64,000 nt of DNA from UBA11740 sp049273695. GTDB lineage: Bacteria > Acidobacteriota > Blastocatellia > Pyrinomonadales > Pyrinomonadaceae. Numbering within the stretch: position 1 is the first letter of the stretch; every line of letters starts with the position of its first letter. The stretch covers positions 62,001-126,000 of the forward strand of contig JBASRE010000044.1 of the NCBI GenBank assembly GCA_049273695.1, in the 5' to 3' direction. The notes under the pieces were generated by a model that did no database searches, was not told the DNA's origin, and was given only the letters and a program-made list of their open reading frames with translations. The translations under genes and the position numbers were made by a program. Shown piece after piece: positions 18,058-26,042 of the stretch.

Positions 18058-18266
18058 CGTTCCGGACTCCTTAGATAGAGGTAACTGAAACGTTCGAGCC
18101 AGTTTTTGGGAGAGATAAGACCTGCTGATTGTAACTCACGAAAGCCCTAGTCGTTCCAAAAAGTCCGCACTCTGTGAGCGGCTGGTTTGTGATTGCTTCA
18201 GCCGAAAGCACCGTAGTAACGTATGGCCGCTTTTCAGTCCGCGAATTCGAACAAGGAGCTTGGATC

Positions 18267-18689
18267 ATGAAATACAAATCCGTCTTTGCCGTGGCGTTCT
18301 TGCTTTGCGCTGTAACGATCGCACCCGCGGTTCCCGATCAACCATTCATGCAGGCAGCGCGCGCCGACCTGCAAACCGCGAAGCGTGAATTGCAACGCGC
18401 GAGCGCTAACAAAGGTGGTCATCGAGCCAAAGCGATTTCATTAACGAATCAGGCCATCGCGCAAGTCAACCAGGGCATCGATTATGACCGCCGGCACAAT
18501 CATGCGAGCCCGCGATTGGCGGGCGGACCTGATCAACCACACATGACGGCCGCGCTGGCTGCTCTGGAGAGCGCGCAGAACAATTTGCAGCGCGCAACCA
18601 GCGATAAAGGCGGTCATCGAGCGAAAGCGTTAGATTTTGTGAGAGCCGCGATCGATCAAGTGAAGAAGGGAATTGACGCGGCGCGATAG
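18267..18689 (+). CDS. Small exported protein with two internal repeats
   Basis: A 140-residue exported protein. A signal peptide (YKSVFAVAFLLCAVTIAPA) is followed by two copies of a ~48-residue helical unit beginning DQPFMQAARADLQTA and DQPHMTAALAALESA. Both carry NKGGHRAKA/DKGGHRAKA and end in QVNQGID/QVKKGID. The units look like helical hairpins with a conserved GGHRAKA turn. Start at ATG 18267, preceded by AAGGAG; the longer frame from 18174 adds no signal. Located between two hypothetical genes and a word-repeat region. Function unknown. Confidence 0.8.
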   Translation: MKYKSVFAVAFLLCAVTIAPAVPDQPFMQAARADLQTAKRELQRASANKGGHRAKAISLTNQAIAQVNQGIDYDRRHNHASPRLAGGPDQPHMTAALAALESAQNNLQRATSDKGGHRAKALDFVRAAIDQVKKGIDAAR

Positions 18690-18696
18690 CTGAGGC

Positions 18697-18820
18697 GAAG
18701 GGCAGAGAGCAAAGAGCAGGGAGCAATGAGCAAAGGGCAAGGAGCAAAGAGCTAAGGGCCAGGAGCTAAGGGCGAAGAGTTGGTTTCTCCTCTTTGCTCT
18801 CTGCGCTTTGCCCTTTGCCA
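18697..18820. repeat. Word repeat GAGCAAAG with complementary arm
   Basis: About 80 bases of purine-rich degenerate tandem words (AGAGCAAAGAGC, GAGCAATGAGCAAAGGGCAAG, GAGCTAAGGGCCAG) are followed after a short loop by the complementary arm (CTCCTCTTTGCTCTCTGCG, CTTTGCCCTTTGCC). It ends six bases before the oxidoreductase ATG, so it forms that gene's leader. Confidence 0.8.
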
Positions 18821-18825
18821 CTATC

Positions 18826-19854
18826 ATGAAAGCCGTCATCTTCGAACAGCATGGTGGGCCTGAGGTTCTCAGGCTCGCCGAAGCTCCCGATCCGCAATTC
18901 AGGGCGAACGAGGTCCTGGTTGAAGTCCGCGCTTGTGCGCTTAATCACCTCGACGTCTGGGTGCGGAACGGCTTGCCCGGCATCAAGATTCCGCTGCCGC
19001 ACATCCTGGGCAACGATGTCGCCGGGGTGGTACGCGAAGTCGGCGAACTCGTCACGTGGGTGAACGCCGGCGATGAAGTCATGTTGCAGCCCGGCGTCTC
19101 GTGCGGGCATTGCGCCGAATGTCTCGCAGGCCGCGACAACATGTGTCGCGACTACGACATTATCGGCAGCGGTCGCGACGGTGGTTACGCGGAGTTAGTT
19201 GCTGTTCCGGGAATCAACGTAATTCCCAAACCGAAGAACCTGACGTGGGAAGAAGCCGCCGCGCTGCCGCTGGTGACTTTGACGGCGTGGCACATGCTCG
19301 TTGCGCGCGCTGATGTCCAGCCCGGCGAAGATGTTTTGGTGCACGCGGCGGGCAGTGGCGTCGGCTCTGTAGGGATTCAGATTGCGAAGCTCCTGGGCGC
19401 GCGCGTGATTACGACGGCCAGTTCGGTCGCGAAACTCGCGAAAGCACGCGAGCTCGGCGCCGACGAAACGGTTGATTACACACAGGACGACTGGCCGAAA
19501 CAAGTGAAGCGACTCACAAACGGCCGCGGCGTCGACGTTGTCTTTGAACATACTGGTGCAGCGACGTGGCCGGGTTCGATTCTGTCTTTAAAGAAAGGCG
19601 GACGGCTGGTGACCTGCGGCGCCACCAGTGGTTTTGACGCGAAGACGGATCTGCGTCACGTGTTCTATCGCCACTTAACGATTCTTGGATCGATGATGGG
19701 TTCGAAAGCTGACCTGCTGGCGGCGATGAAGTTTATTGAGTCAGGGCAAATCCGTGCGGTTGTCGATCAGACTCTGCCTTTGTCCGAAGCGCGCAGAGCT
19801 CACGAGTTGATGGAAGAACGGGCGCAGTTTGGAAAGTTGGTGCTGATGGAATGA
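18826..19854 (+). CDS. Zinc-binding alcohol dehydrogenase family oxidoreductase
   Basis: A 342-residue medium-chain dehydrogenase/reductase. The N-terminal GroES-like domain carries HILGNDVAGVVREVG and the structural-zinc cluster CGHCAECLAGRDNMC. The Rossmann domain follows with VLVHAAGSGVGSVGIQIAK for NAD(P)H, a TASSVAKLAKARELGAD segment, and GRGVDVVFEHTG. Family members reduce or oxidise alcohols, aldehydes or quinones; the substrate is not readable. Start at ATG 18826 (KAVIFEQHGGPEVL), the usual family N terminus. The ribosome binding region lies inside the word repeat just upstream. Confidence 0.88.
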   Translation: MKAVIFEQHGGPEVLRLAEAPDPQFRANEVLVEVRACALNHLDVWVRNGLPGIKIPLPHILGNDVAGVVREVGELVTWVNAGDEVMLQPGVSCGHCAECLAGRDNMCRDYDIIGSGRDGGYAELVAVPGINVIPKPKNLTWEEAAALPLVTLTAWHMLVARADVQPGEDVLVHAAGSGVGSVGIQIAKLLGARVITTASSVAKLAKARELGADETVDYTQDDWPKQVKRLTNGRGVDVVFEHTGAATWPGSILSLKKGGRLVTCGATSGFDAKTDLRHVFYRHLTILGSMMGSKADLLAAMKFIESGQIRAVVDQTLPLSEARRAHELMEERAQFGKLVLME

Positions 19855-19856
19855 TT

Positions 19857-19892
19857 CATTGAATCAATGAATCATTGGATCAATGGATCAAC
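19857..19892. repeat. Short ATTGAATCA/ATTGGATCA word repeat
   Basis: ATTCATTGAATCAATGAATC and ATTGGATCAATGGATCAAC form a self-complementary AT-richer cluster just after the oxidoreductase stop. It is the shortest member of the word-repeat class in the window. Confidence 0.55.
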
Positions 19893-20277
19893 GCGCTGAA
19901 TAATCTTCAATCTTGAATCTCTTCTGTAGCGCTGCGACATTTTCTGGTGCGATCGGAAAATTCGATCCGGCAATGTAAGTCTTTCTGTCGTCCAGGCCGA
20001 TCCAATCGACAACCCTCGGCGCGTTCGTTCGCAGCACCTCGCTGTCCTCGGACGTGAATTCCTTTCCGTCCAAGCGCCTAAAAACCCACACGAATTTAAA
20101 GTGACCGTCGCGAACATCTTTCAGCTTCTGCTCGAATTCCGTCGCCGGAGTCGGAAGTGGACGATACGTCGAAGTGTCGGGTGGCCCTTCGTCGTCAGAA
20201 CTGGTGCGGCGGCAGCCGGTGAGCGGCAGCGAAGCAGCGATGAGCAGGATGCAACTGAGTTGAAGAATCGCTTTCAT
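19888..20277 (-). CDS. Hypothetical lipoprotein
   Basis: A 129-residue protein with a lipoprotein signal (LLIAASLPLTGC; lipidation Cys at residue 22), so probably membrane-anchored and periplasmic. The mature part contains FVWVFRRLDGKEFTSEDSEVL and NAPRVVDWIGLDDRKTYIAGSNF; no known domain was recognised. It starts nine bases after the stop of the upstream GT-C type gene on the same strand and probably belongs to that transcript. Confidence 0.75.
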   Translation of the reverse strand: MKAILQLSCILLIAASLPLTGCRRTSSDDEGPPDTSTYRPLPTPATEFEQKLKDVRDGHFKFVWVFRRLDGKEFTSEDSEVLRTNAPRVVDWIGLDDRKTYIAGSNFPIAPENVAALQKRFKIEDYSAR

Positions 20278-20286
20278 ATTTCCCAG

Positions 20287-22017
20287 CTACGGCGGCGAAT
20301 TATCATTCACGTTCCCGCCGCCGCTACCGCTGTCAGTGTTTGCATCGGGCGGCGGCTCGCCTTTTTGATCGCGAATCCATAAGACGCTGCAATCCTCATC
20401 TTCATAGACGCGATCGAACCAGCCGCTTTGCAGCGCATTATCGATGAAAGAAACGTGGTCTTTGTTGTCTGTAAAAACCCAGCGCGAGCCAAATCGATCT
20501 CGGATCAGCGGCCCCGGATCTTCTTCTTCACCGAGGGTTATTCTGTCATAGAGCTTCGACAACTCGGCATTTCGATTGTGCAGGTAAGCCGGGTCCAGGC
20601 CCGAAACATATGCATGGCTCGAGTCGAAGTAAAACAATCTGGGAAAGTCGTCCCAGTCAGTGTTGAAGACGACCTGGTCCGGCGGAATGTTCGTGCGCAT
20701 CCACGCCGCGCCCTGCGCGTAGTAGTTGCGCGGCTCGCTCTCGCTGATGTCGCGTGACGTGCGATAGACGTTGGCGAAGAACACGGCCGCCAGCGCCAGC
20801 GCCGCCAGTGCGATCTTTACCGTACGCCACGTTTCCTCCTGCCGGTGTTCTTTCGCGAGTCCGGTTGGTTCCTGACGATCAAGAAACGGCTGTAAGTCTT
20901 CCATCACAGCGTCAGGCAAGCGCGTGAAGACTGCGCGGCCACGCCACAACTGTTCGAGCGAGAATGCGGCAAACAGAATCGCGAACGGGGGAAAGTATTC
21001 CGCGAAGCGCTTCCAACGCAGGTTGATCAACAGCAACACAGTCGCGAGCGCAAGAAAGTACAAAGGCTTCTGCGATCGCTTTCGATCGCTGTTGTCGAAA
21101 GCGAGATAGCCGGCAACCATCGCTACGAGCGCGACGAAGCAATTTATGAGGAACTGCCAGGTGTCGTAGGGGTACCATTCGTTGCCGACTTTCGTCGCAA
21201 AGTCATCGGCGGTGATTTTGACGCGCGCGTGCTCCCAGAAAAGATAGAGGTTGTGCGGGAAGTACGGATTGATCACCAGACCCAGCGCACAGCCGGCCGC
21301 GACGTAAGCGAGCGGCCGCCACTCGAAGCGGCCTTCGGTCCAGGCGATCACGCCTATCCAAATCGCCACCGCAACGCCCAGCAGCACGACCATGTCGTAC
21401 GTCCAGGTGAAAATCAGCGCGAGCGGCAACAACTGCCAGTGCTTGCGCTCGAACAGCAGATAAGTGCCGATGATCAGGAACAGAATTGCCAGCGGCGGCG
21501 CCTTCGTCATGTTCATCCGGTAAAGAAACGGCGCGGACGACGCAAGCAAGGCCAACAACCAAAGCAGCCGATACCTGACTTCGTAACGAACGATTAGCCA
21601 ATAACAGGAAAAGAGCGCGATGCTGGCGAAGAGAATCGCGGCAATCTTCCCGCCGGTTTGCACGTCACGAAACCAGGTAAACGGAATCAGCAGGATGTGA
21701 TAGAGCAGATGATGATCGACGTAATCGTTCGGATTTAGCGTCGTCAGCGGCAGCCAGGAAAACGTGGGCGGAAAGAAATGTTTCGCCTTGATGTTCTCCC
21801 ACAAGAGCCGCGCCCACTTCATGTGGTAATAGCCGTCAAAGTCGCCACAGCAAATTGCCGAAGTGGAATACTGAAGACGCCAGAACAGGATGACGATGGC
21901 CACAGCACCGACGCCTAACTCGCTAAAGCGGACGGCAGCTTCTGACTTGAGCCAGTCCTGAAAGCGACGTGTTGGTTTCTTGGCAACCGGTGCTTCGGCG
22001 GGCGTGATCTCATCCAT
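20287..22017 (-). CDS. Polytopic GT-C type glycosyltransferase-like membrane protein
   Basis: A 576-residue inner-membrane protein with about ten hydrophobic helices between residues ~35 and ~430. The first extracytoplasmic loop has CCGDFDGYYHMKWARLL, similar to the acidic loop of GT-C enzymes of the STT3/ArnT kind that use lipid-linked sugars. A soluble C-terminal domain follows (FNTDWDDFPRLFYFDSSHAYVS, then CSVLWIRDQ), and a Gly/Asn-rich tail ends the protein. Start taken at ATG 22017; a TTG eight codons upstream is less likely. A small lipoprotein gene follows directly. Donor, acceptor and activity are inferred only from topology and the DFDGYYH loop. Confidence 0.72.
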   Translation of the reverse strand: MDEITPAEAPVAKKPTRRFQDWLKSEAAVRFSELGVGAVAIVILFWRLQYSTSAICCGDFDGYYHMKWARLLWENIKAKHFFPPTFSWLPLTTLNPNDYVDHHLLYHILLIPFTWFRDVQTGGKIAAILFASIALFSCYWLIVRYEVRYRLLWLLALLASSAPFLYRMNMTKAPPLAILFLIIGTYLLFERKHWQLLPLALIFTWTYDMVVLLGVAVAIWIGVIAWTEGRFEWRPLAYVAAGCALGLVINPYFPHNLYLFWEHARVKITADDFATKVGNEWYPYDTWQFLINCFVALVAMVAGYLAFDNSDRKRSQKPLYFLALATVLLLINLRWKRFAEYFPPFAILFAAFSLEQLWRGRAVFTRLPDAVMEDLQPFLDRQEPTGLAKEHRQEETWRTVKIALAALALAAVFFANVYRTSRDISESEPRNYYAQGAAWMRTNIPPDQVVFNTDWDDFPRLFYFDSSHAYVSGLDPAYLHNRNAELSKLYDRITLGEEEDPGPLIRDRFGSRWVFTDNKDHVSFIDNALQSGWFDRVYEDEDCSVLWIRDQKGEPPPDANTDSGSGGGNVNDNSPP

Positions 22018-22058
22018 TCCAAAAGAGAATGCCGGAAGCAAAAAAACAAATCAAACGC

Positions 22059-22200
22059 TAGAGACTGGAGGCTGGAGGTTACGTGGTCAGTTGTCCGTTG
22101 TCAGTAGTCAGTTGTTCGCTCAATGAGAGATGCAACTGACGACGGACGACTGACCACTGACAGGACAAGCCTTCAACCTACCGCTAGCCTCCAGCCTCTA
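22059..22200. repeat. Word repeat GTCAGTTGTC / GGAGGCTGGAG with complementary arm
   Basis: TAGAGACTGGAGGCTGGAGG and GGTCAGTTGTCCGTTGTCAG on one side are matched by CAACTGACGACGGACGACTG, ACCACTGACAGG and CTAGCCTCCAGCCTCTA on the other. The long imperfect hairpin fills the whole gap between the response-regulator stop and the GT-C type gene start. Confidence 0.75.
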
Positions 22201-22201
22201 A

Positions 22202-22828
22202 TTAGTGAGTCGTGCCCGGTTCGGATTGAGACAGGAGTTCCCGCATCAATGTCAGCAACTCCGTCGGTTCGATTGGTTTGGTGAGGTGAACATTAAAGCC
22301 GGCGCGCACGGCGCGGCCGCGATCGTCGTACTCGGAATAGCCAGTGACGGCAATCAGTGGAGTTTTGTTGTAAGCCGCGAGCTCGCGCAGCGCCGCCGCC
22401 AATTCGTACCCATTCATGTCAGGCATGCCGATGTCTGAGATCACGAGGTCATAATGATTCAGGCGGGCGAGATGCAAAGCATCCTGCGCCGAGTCAGCCG
22501 TCGAGACATCATATCCAGCATGCTTTAGCAGCAGCTCGATCATCTCAGTGACGTCGGGCACATCATCGACGACGAGCACGGTGCCGCGTGGCTTAATGCC
22601 GGTCTCTTTACCTTTTCTTTTGCGCGAAGTCTTAGACTTGGCGGGTGGGTTTTTCGAGGCGAGCGTCTCGTAAGCAACATCGACTGGCATTATGCGGTGT
22701 TCAAGTACGCCCGCTTGTTCACCAACGACCTTTACGTCTGCGATATCCATATCGAAGGGCTCTGACACTTCCGCAAATAGAAACGGGAGCGGCAGCCGAG
22801 AAACAGCGTCAACACAGAGGGCGTTCAT
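22202..22828 (-). CDS. Response regulator with C-terminal receiver domain
   Basis: A 208-residue protein. Residues 1-80 are a non-conserved N-terminal stretch with a Lys/Arg-rich linker (KSKTSRKRKGKETG). Residues ~82-200 are a CheY-like receiver: VLVVDDVPDV, phosphoacceptor Asp132 in DLVISDIGMPDMNG, Thr in LIAVTGYS, and the conserved Lys in VHLTKP. There is no DNA-binding or enzymatic output domain, so it probably works by protein contact. No histidine kinase gene is adjacent. A receiver at the C terminus with a free N-terminal tail is less common than the reverse order. Confidence 0.88.
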   Translation of the reverse strand: MNALCVDAVSRLPLPFLFAEVSEPFDMDIADVKVVGEQAGVLEHRIMPVDVAYETLASKNPPAKSKTSRKRKGKETGIKPRGTVLVVDDVPDVTEMIELLLKHAGYDVSTADSAQDALHLARLNHYDLVISDIGMPDMNGYELAAALRELAAYNKTPLIAVTGYSEYDDRGRAVRAGFNVHLTKPIEPTELLTLMRELLSQSEPGTTH

Positions 22829-23150
22829 AGTCGGGTTACGTTAGCGCGCTCTCTGGAAGCGCTCACTTCAATTGTTGGGGGATGCTTAATCTAGCTCATA
22901 ATCTCTAGTGCTGTCCAGACAGGTTTTGATTGGACTACTAGTTCAACTTGCGCCTTCTGATTCACACCGCGGCTTTAGCCCGGTGCAACCTGCGGCCATG
23001 CAATGGAAACCGTTTAAACGGTTTCCCTGCGCGCCCGCCAACCTGATCGCCGCGCTAAAGCGACGGCGAGAATGAGAAACTCTCTCAAATCAACCAGCAC
23101 GCTTGTTGAAGTAGTTTCGCTGAAACCTCTGCGTGATATTCTTGCGCCGC
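22829..23150. other. Intergenic region with palindromes
   Basis: No gene is seen. It contains a perfect 22-base palindrome (23005-23026) and flanking short complementary stretches (TTTAGCCCGGTG near 22975, CGCTAAAGCGACGG near 23050), resembling other intergenic hairpin repeats in the window. It separates divergent genes and should hold both promoters. Confidence 0.5.
23005..23026. repeat. Perfect 22-base palindrome
   Basis: GGAAACCGTTT (23005-23015) is followed at once by its exact complement AAACGGTTTCC (23016-23026), with no loop. It could be an operator or a cruciform-forming repeat core. It lies about 125 bases upstream of the membrane-protein gene and 180 bases upstream of the response-regulator gene. 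Confidence 0.7.
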
Positions 23151-23741
23151 ATGAGTGAGCCGCTCGAGACACGTTATCGGCTGATGGGTCTGTTGCCGCT
23201 CGCGTTCTTTGCCGCGCAGGCGATTCACTATTGGCGCTTCGGCGGCATGGGCCATCTGCTGTGGATGTGCAACGCGGGGAATATTCTACTCGGCATTGGT
23301 TTGCTGCTGAGTCATCGCGAATTGATTCGCGCCGCGGCGATCTGGACGATACCGGGACTGGTGGTCTGGGTCATTTACGTGTTGTTACCCAGCGGCTTTT
23401 ATTTCTCAACCACGCTGGCGCACGTGGGTGGGTTCGTCGTCGGACTGATCGCGTTGCGTCGCGTCGGCATGGATCGGACGGCGTGGATTTATGCGTTCGC
23501 CTGGTATCTGTTCACTCAGCTCGCGGCGCGCCTGCTGACATCGGCAGACTTAAATGTGAATGTGGCGCATCGCGTTCAGGATGGGTGGGGAAACTCGTTC
23601 ACTAGCTATTGGAAGTTCTGGCTGGTGGTGACGATTGTCACCGGCGCGGTTTTATGGGTGATTGCAAAAGCGCTGTCGCTTATTTGGCCCGTCAGTGTCA
23701 GTACCCGGAGCGGTAGCGACGGGGTCGAACAAACAAGCTGA
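23151..23741 (+). CDS. Hypothetical multi-pass membrane protein
   Basis: A 196-residue inner-membrane protein with about six hydrophobic helices: LMGLLPLAFFAAQAI, LLWMCNAGNILLGIGLLLS, AAIWTIPGLVVWVIYVLLP, LAHVGGFVVGLIAL, WIYAFAWYLFTQLAARLL and FWLVVTIVTGAVLWVIAKAL. Start at ATG 23151 (SEPLETRYRLMG) rather than the codon six residues upstream. The last codons lie inside a dispersed repeat shared with 44238-44267. No family was recognised and no operon partner lies on this strand. Confidence 0.7.
   Translation: MSEPLETRYRLMGLLPLAFFAAQAIHYWRFGGMGHLLWMCNAGNILLGIGLLLSHRELIRAAAIWTIPGLVVWVIYVLLPSGFYFSTTLAHVGGFVVGLIALRRVGMDRTAWIYAFAWYLFTQLAARLLTSADLNVNVAHRVQDGWGNSFTSYWKFWLVVTIVTGAVLWVIAKALSLIWPVSVSTRSGSDGVEQTS
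23701..23730. repeat. Dispersed 30-base repeat, copy 1 (inside a coding 3' end)
   Basis: This stretch matches 26 of 30 bases at 44238-44267. Two of the four differences (bases 6 and 21) exchange C-G for G-C and preserve a short stem (CCCG/CGGG here, CCGG/CCGG there). Here it encodes STRSGSDGVE at the end of the membrane protein. Confidence 0.6.
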
Positions 23742-23749
23742 AGCTTCTC

Positions 23750-25009
23750 TCATTTCGTCAAGACGACCGCCTGCGGACTTAAGGTCAACGAGTGCCAGCG
23801 CGAAAACGTCTTGATCAAATCGCTGCGAATACTCACGTAGGCAGTTTCAAGTAACATCTTCTCGGGCATGGGCCATTCAATTCGCACGATCGGATTGAAT
23901 GAAACCGGATCTCCCGCCGTCACTGTCGGCGAGCTGTCGGCGCCTGGCTTTGACTGATCTGAACTCTTGCTCGCATCGAAAGCGACTGACGAGCTGAATA
24001 GACGATCGCGGAGAACGATGCGTGCCTGCGTTGGCGCTTTGCCGGCGTCGTCGTAAATGCCGACGTCTACGCCGTATGCGGTCGCGACCTTCGAAGAATC
24101 AGGTGACCAGACCGGTGGCGCCTGCGCCAGCTCATCATCCAGCAGTCTCTCTTTGCCCTCCGTGGTGATCGTGCGCGGACGTCCGGCTGGAGTTTTAAAT
24201 GCCCGTTCTCGCTCTTCCCACTCGGCTTCTTTGCAAGCCAACGCCGCCAACGCATGCCCGTCCGGGGCCCACGACAGCGCGAAATAGATCAGCCCGTCGC
24301 GCGTCGTCAGCGGTCTGAGGTTGTAGCCGTCACGATCCGCAAGGTAGATCTGTTCAGTCGAAAAAGTCGCCAGCGGTGCAAACACGGGCATCACCGTTGT
24401 GGGCGAAGGAACCGGCGTGTCGAGCGGCAACGGCGCATCCCGATCAACAGGGGTTGGGCTTGGAGTTGGCTGCGCGGCTTTGCGCGCGACGAACGCGAAC
24501 TGACTGCTGTCGGCGGACCAAACCACTGAATCCTGAAAGACAACCGCTATTTCGGGCGGCGTGACGTTGCGAATAAACGAGCCGCTGGCTGCGTACAAAT
24601 CGATGTGAAAAGTTGTCGACGATTCGTCCTGTTTACTGTAAAGCGCCAGCGCGCGCTGCCCATCGGGCGAAAGCATGGTCCGCAAGAGCACGAGTGCTTC
24701 ATCCTTGCGTCGTTCATCAAAGTCCTGCTGGATTGCCTGAACTTGCTTTACTTCGTCCGCGGTGAGGTTCTGAGGTGTTTCAACGTCCGCCGCGAAATTG
24801 AACGCCAGTTTCTGCGCCGGCACATCACGCAATTGTCGCGGCCGCACGCGTTGCGCTTCGCTCTCAGTGCGACATCCGGACAGCAGGGCCAGCGTGAACA
24901 GACAGAGAGCTGCTGAAAATATGAAGGCGGCAAGTCGAAGGGCTCTGCTATCGATTGGTTGAAACAGGGTCCTGCCGTGAGGGAACTGAAGGTAACGAAA
25001 CGGACTCAT
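23750..25009 (-). CDS. TolB/WD40-like beta-propeller lipoprotein
   Basis: A 419-residue exported protein. A signal with lipobox ends FTLALLSGC (Cys46). Residues ~110-350 show WD40-like/TolB-type PD40 strands: LSPDGQRALAL, VVWSADSSQFAFVAR, LSWAPDGHALAAL and PVWSPDSSKVATAYG. Two Pro/Thr-rich linkers interrupt the blades. The C terminus contains FNPIVRIEWPMPEKMLLETAYV. Such lipoproteins usually mediate protein contacts in the periplasm. The closest neighbour on the same strand is a HExxH protease 12 bases upstream, so the two are probably co-transcribed. Its specific role is unknown. Confidence 0.8.
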   Translation of the reverse strand: MSPFRYLQFPHGRTLFQPIDSRALRLAAFIFSAALCLFTLALLSGCRTESEAQRVRPRQLRDVPAQKLAFNFAADVETPQNLTADEVKQVQAIQQDFDERRKDEALVLLRTMLSPDGQRALALYSKQDESSTTFHIDLYAASGSFIRNVTPPEIAVVFQDSVVWSADSSQFAFVARKAAQPTPSPTPVDRDAPLPLDTPVPSPTTVMPVFAPLATFSTEQIYLADRDGYNLRPLTTRDGLIYFALSWAPDGHALAALACKEAEWEERERAFKTPAGRPRTITTEGKERLLDDELAQAPPVWSPDSSKVATAYGVDVGIYDDAGKAPTQARIVLRDRLFSSSVAFDASKSSDQSKPGADSSPTVTAGDPVSFNPIVRIEWPMPEKMLLETAYVSIRSDLIKTFSRWHSLTLSPQAVVLTK

Positions 25010-25021
25010 CTGCCGCCGATC

Positions 25022-26005
25022 TTAGAAAGCACGCGCGCGAACTGTCAACGACGCGGGTTTTTCCACGAATGCCTGGGAATTGCCGGGGCCCAAGAGTTCC
25101 CGGGCGAGATCGAGATCGAGACTGAACAGGGCGCGAATGGTGTTGCGCGGCGAAAGATGGTCTTCGTCTGAGCTGTCATCATCAACGCAGTTGTGCTCGA
25201 CGGCGCGCGCCAGGCGTCGTGGCAGCGGCTCCCAACTCGGTGTCTGGCGAATGAACGCGCGCGTGGCGTCCACGCCCACTAGATCGCATGCCAGCTCTTC
25301 CGCGCGCTGACCCTGAATTCGCAACCCGGTGCGGGCGGCGGCGCGTCGTCCAATCGCGCGAAACAATGGCCGCAGCGAATCGGTTTGTCCGCTGGCGACG
25401 TGCGTCAGTTCGTGGGCCAACACGCTAATCATTGCTTCATCGGAACGGAGCCCGGCGAGAAAGATTGTGCCGAACTCGATGGCGCGCGGGTCGCGCAACA
25501 ACACCGAGGCGTTGTCGCGCGCATCGACGTTGGGCCGCACTTGTTTTACGGCCTGCACGCGCGCAGCCGCCGCATTCACACGCCCCCGGGCCAGGCCGCT
25601 GTACATGCCGTATTCCTTTGCGAGTTGCACAATCTCGTTCGCGACCAGCTTTTTTGTTATCGGCAATAGACGGTTGGCGCGTTTCGCTCCTGCGACGGCG
25701 TCGGGATGGTTTACCGACATCGAAGGCCGCGCCTGCATCACGTCAATCGGCGTGCTGCCCAAAGGATCGCGAATGCGTTCAGCACACGCGCTGCCGATCG
25801 CGCGCTCGACAGTGGTGCGATCGGCTGCCGTGAAAGTTTCAGGCGCAGTTGCGTGCGCGCCGCTGCGGCGACGTGTCTGGGCACTGGAAGAGAAATTAAT
25901 TGTGAGCGAGAGCAGGAGAACGGCAAGGATGACGGATGAAGGATGAAGGATGAAGGAGCGGACGCGGAGACGCGGGGACGGGGGGACGGGGAGAATGCTT
26001 TTCAT
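25022..26005 (-). CDS. Exported M48-like HExxH metalloprotease
   Basis: A 327-residue exported protein with the zinc motif HELTH in VLAHELTHVASGQTD and a probable third ligand in RAEELACDLVGVDATRAF, as in M48-type peptidases. A signal-peptide core (SSVILAVLLLSLTINFSSSAQ) lies near residues 24-44. Start set at ATG 26005 (KSILPVPPSP). Its first ~20 codons lie inside the GGATGAAGGA/GACGCGG word repeat (25928-26042), so the n-region (LRVRSFILHPSSV) is encoded by repeat sequence. A shorter true start is not available, because the hydrophobic core needs that segment. The protein ends 12 bases before the lipoprotein ATG. Substrate unknown. Confidence 0.75.
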   Translation of the reverse strand: MKSILPVPPSPRLRVRSFILHPSSVILAVLLLSLTINFSSSAQTRRRSGAHATAPETFTAADRTTVERAIGSACAERIRDPLGSTPIDVMQARPSMSVNHPDAVAGAKRANRLLPITKKLVANEIVQLAKEYGMYSGLARGRVNAAAARVQAVKQVRPNVDARDNASVLLRDPRAIEFGTIFLAGLRSDEAMISVLAHELTHVASGQTDSLRPLFRAIGRRAAARTGLRIQGQRAEELACDLVGVDATRAFIRQTPSWEPLPRRLARAVEHNCVDDDSSDEDHLSPRNTIRALFSLDLDLARELLGPGNSQAFVEKPASLTVRARAF

Positions 26006-26042
26006 TCCCCGTGTCCCTGTGTCTCCCTTTCTCCGCGTCTTC
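25928..26042. repeat. Word repeat GGATGAAGGA and GACGCGG with complementary arm
   Basis: GATGAAGGATGAAGGATGAA and GACGCGGAGACGCGGGGACGG are followed, after the AATGCTTTTCATT loop, by the complementary CCCCGTGTCCCTGTGTCTCC and CTCCGCGTCTTC. It lies between the enoyl-CoA hydratase stop and the protease gene and overlaps that gene's first codons. Confidence 0.75.
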
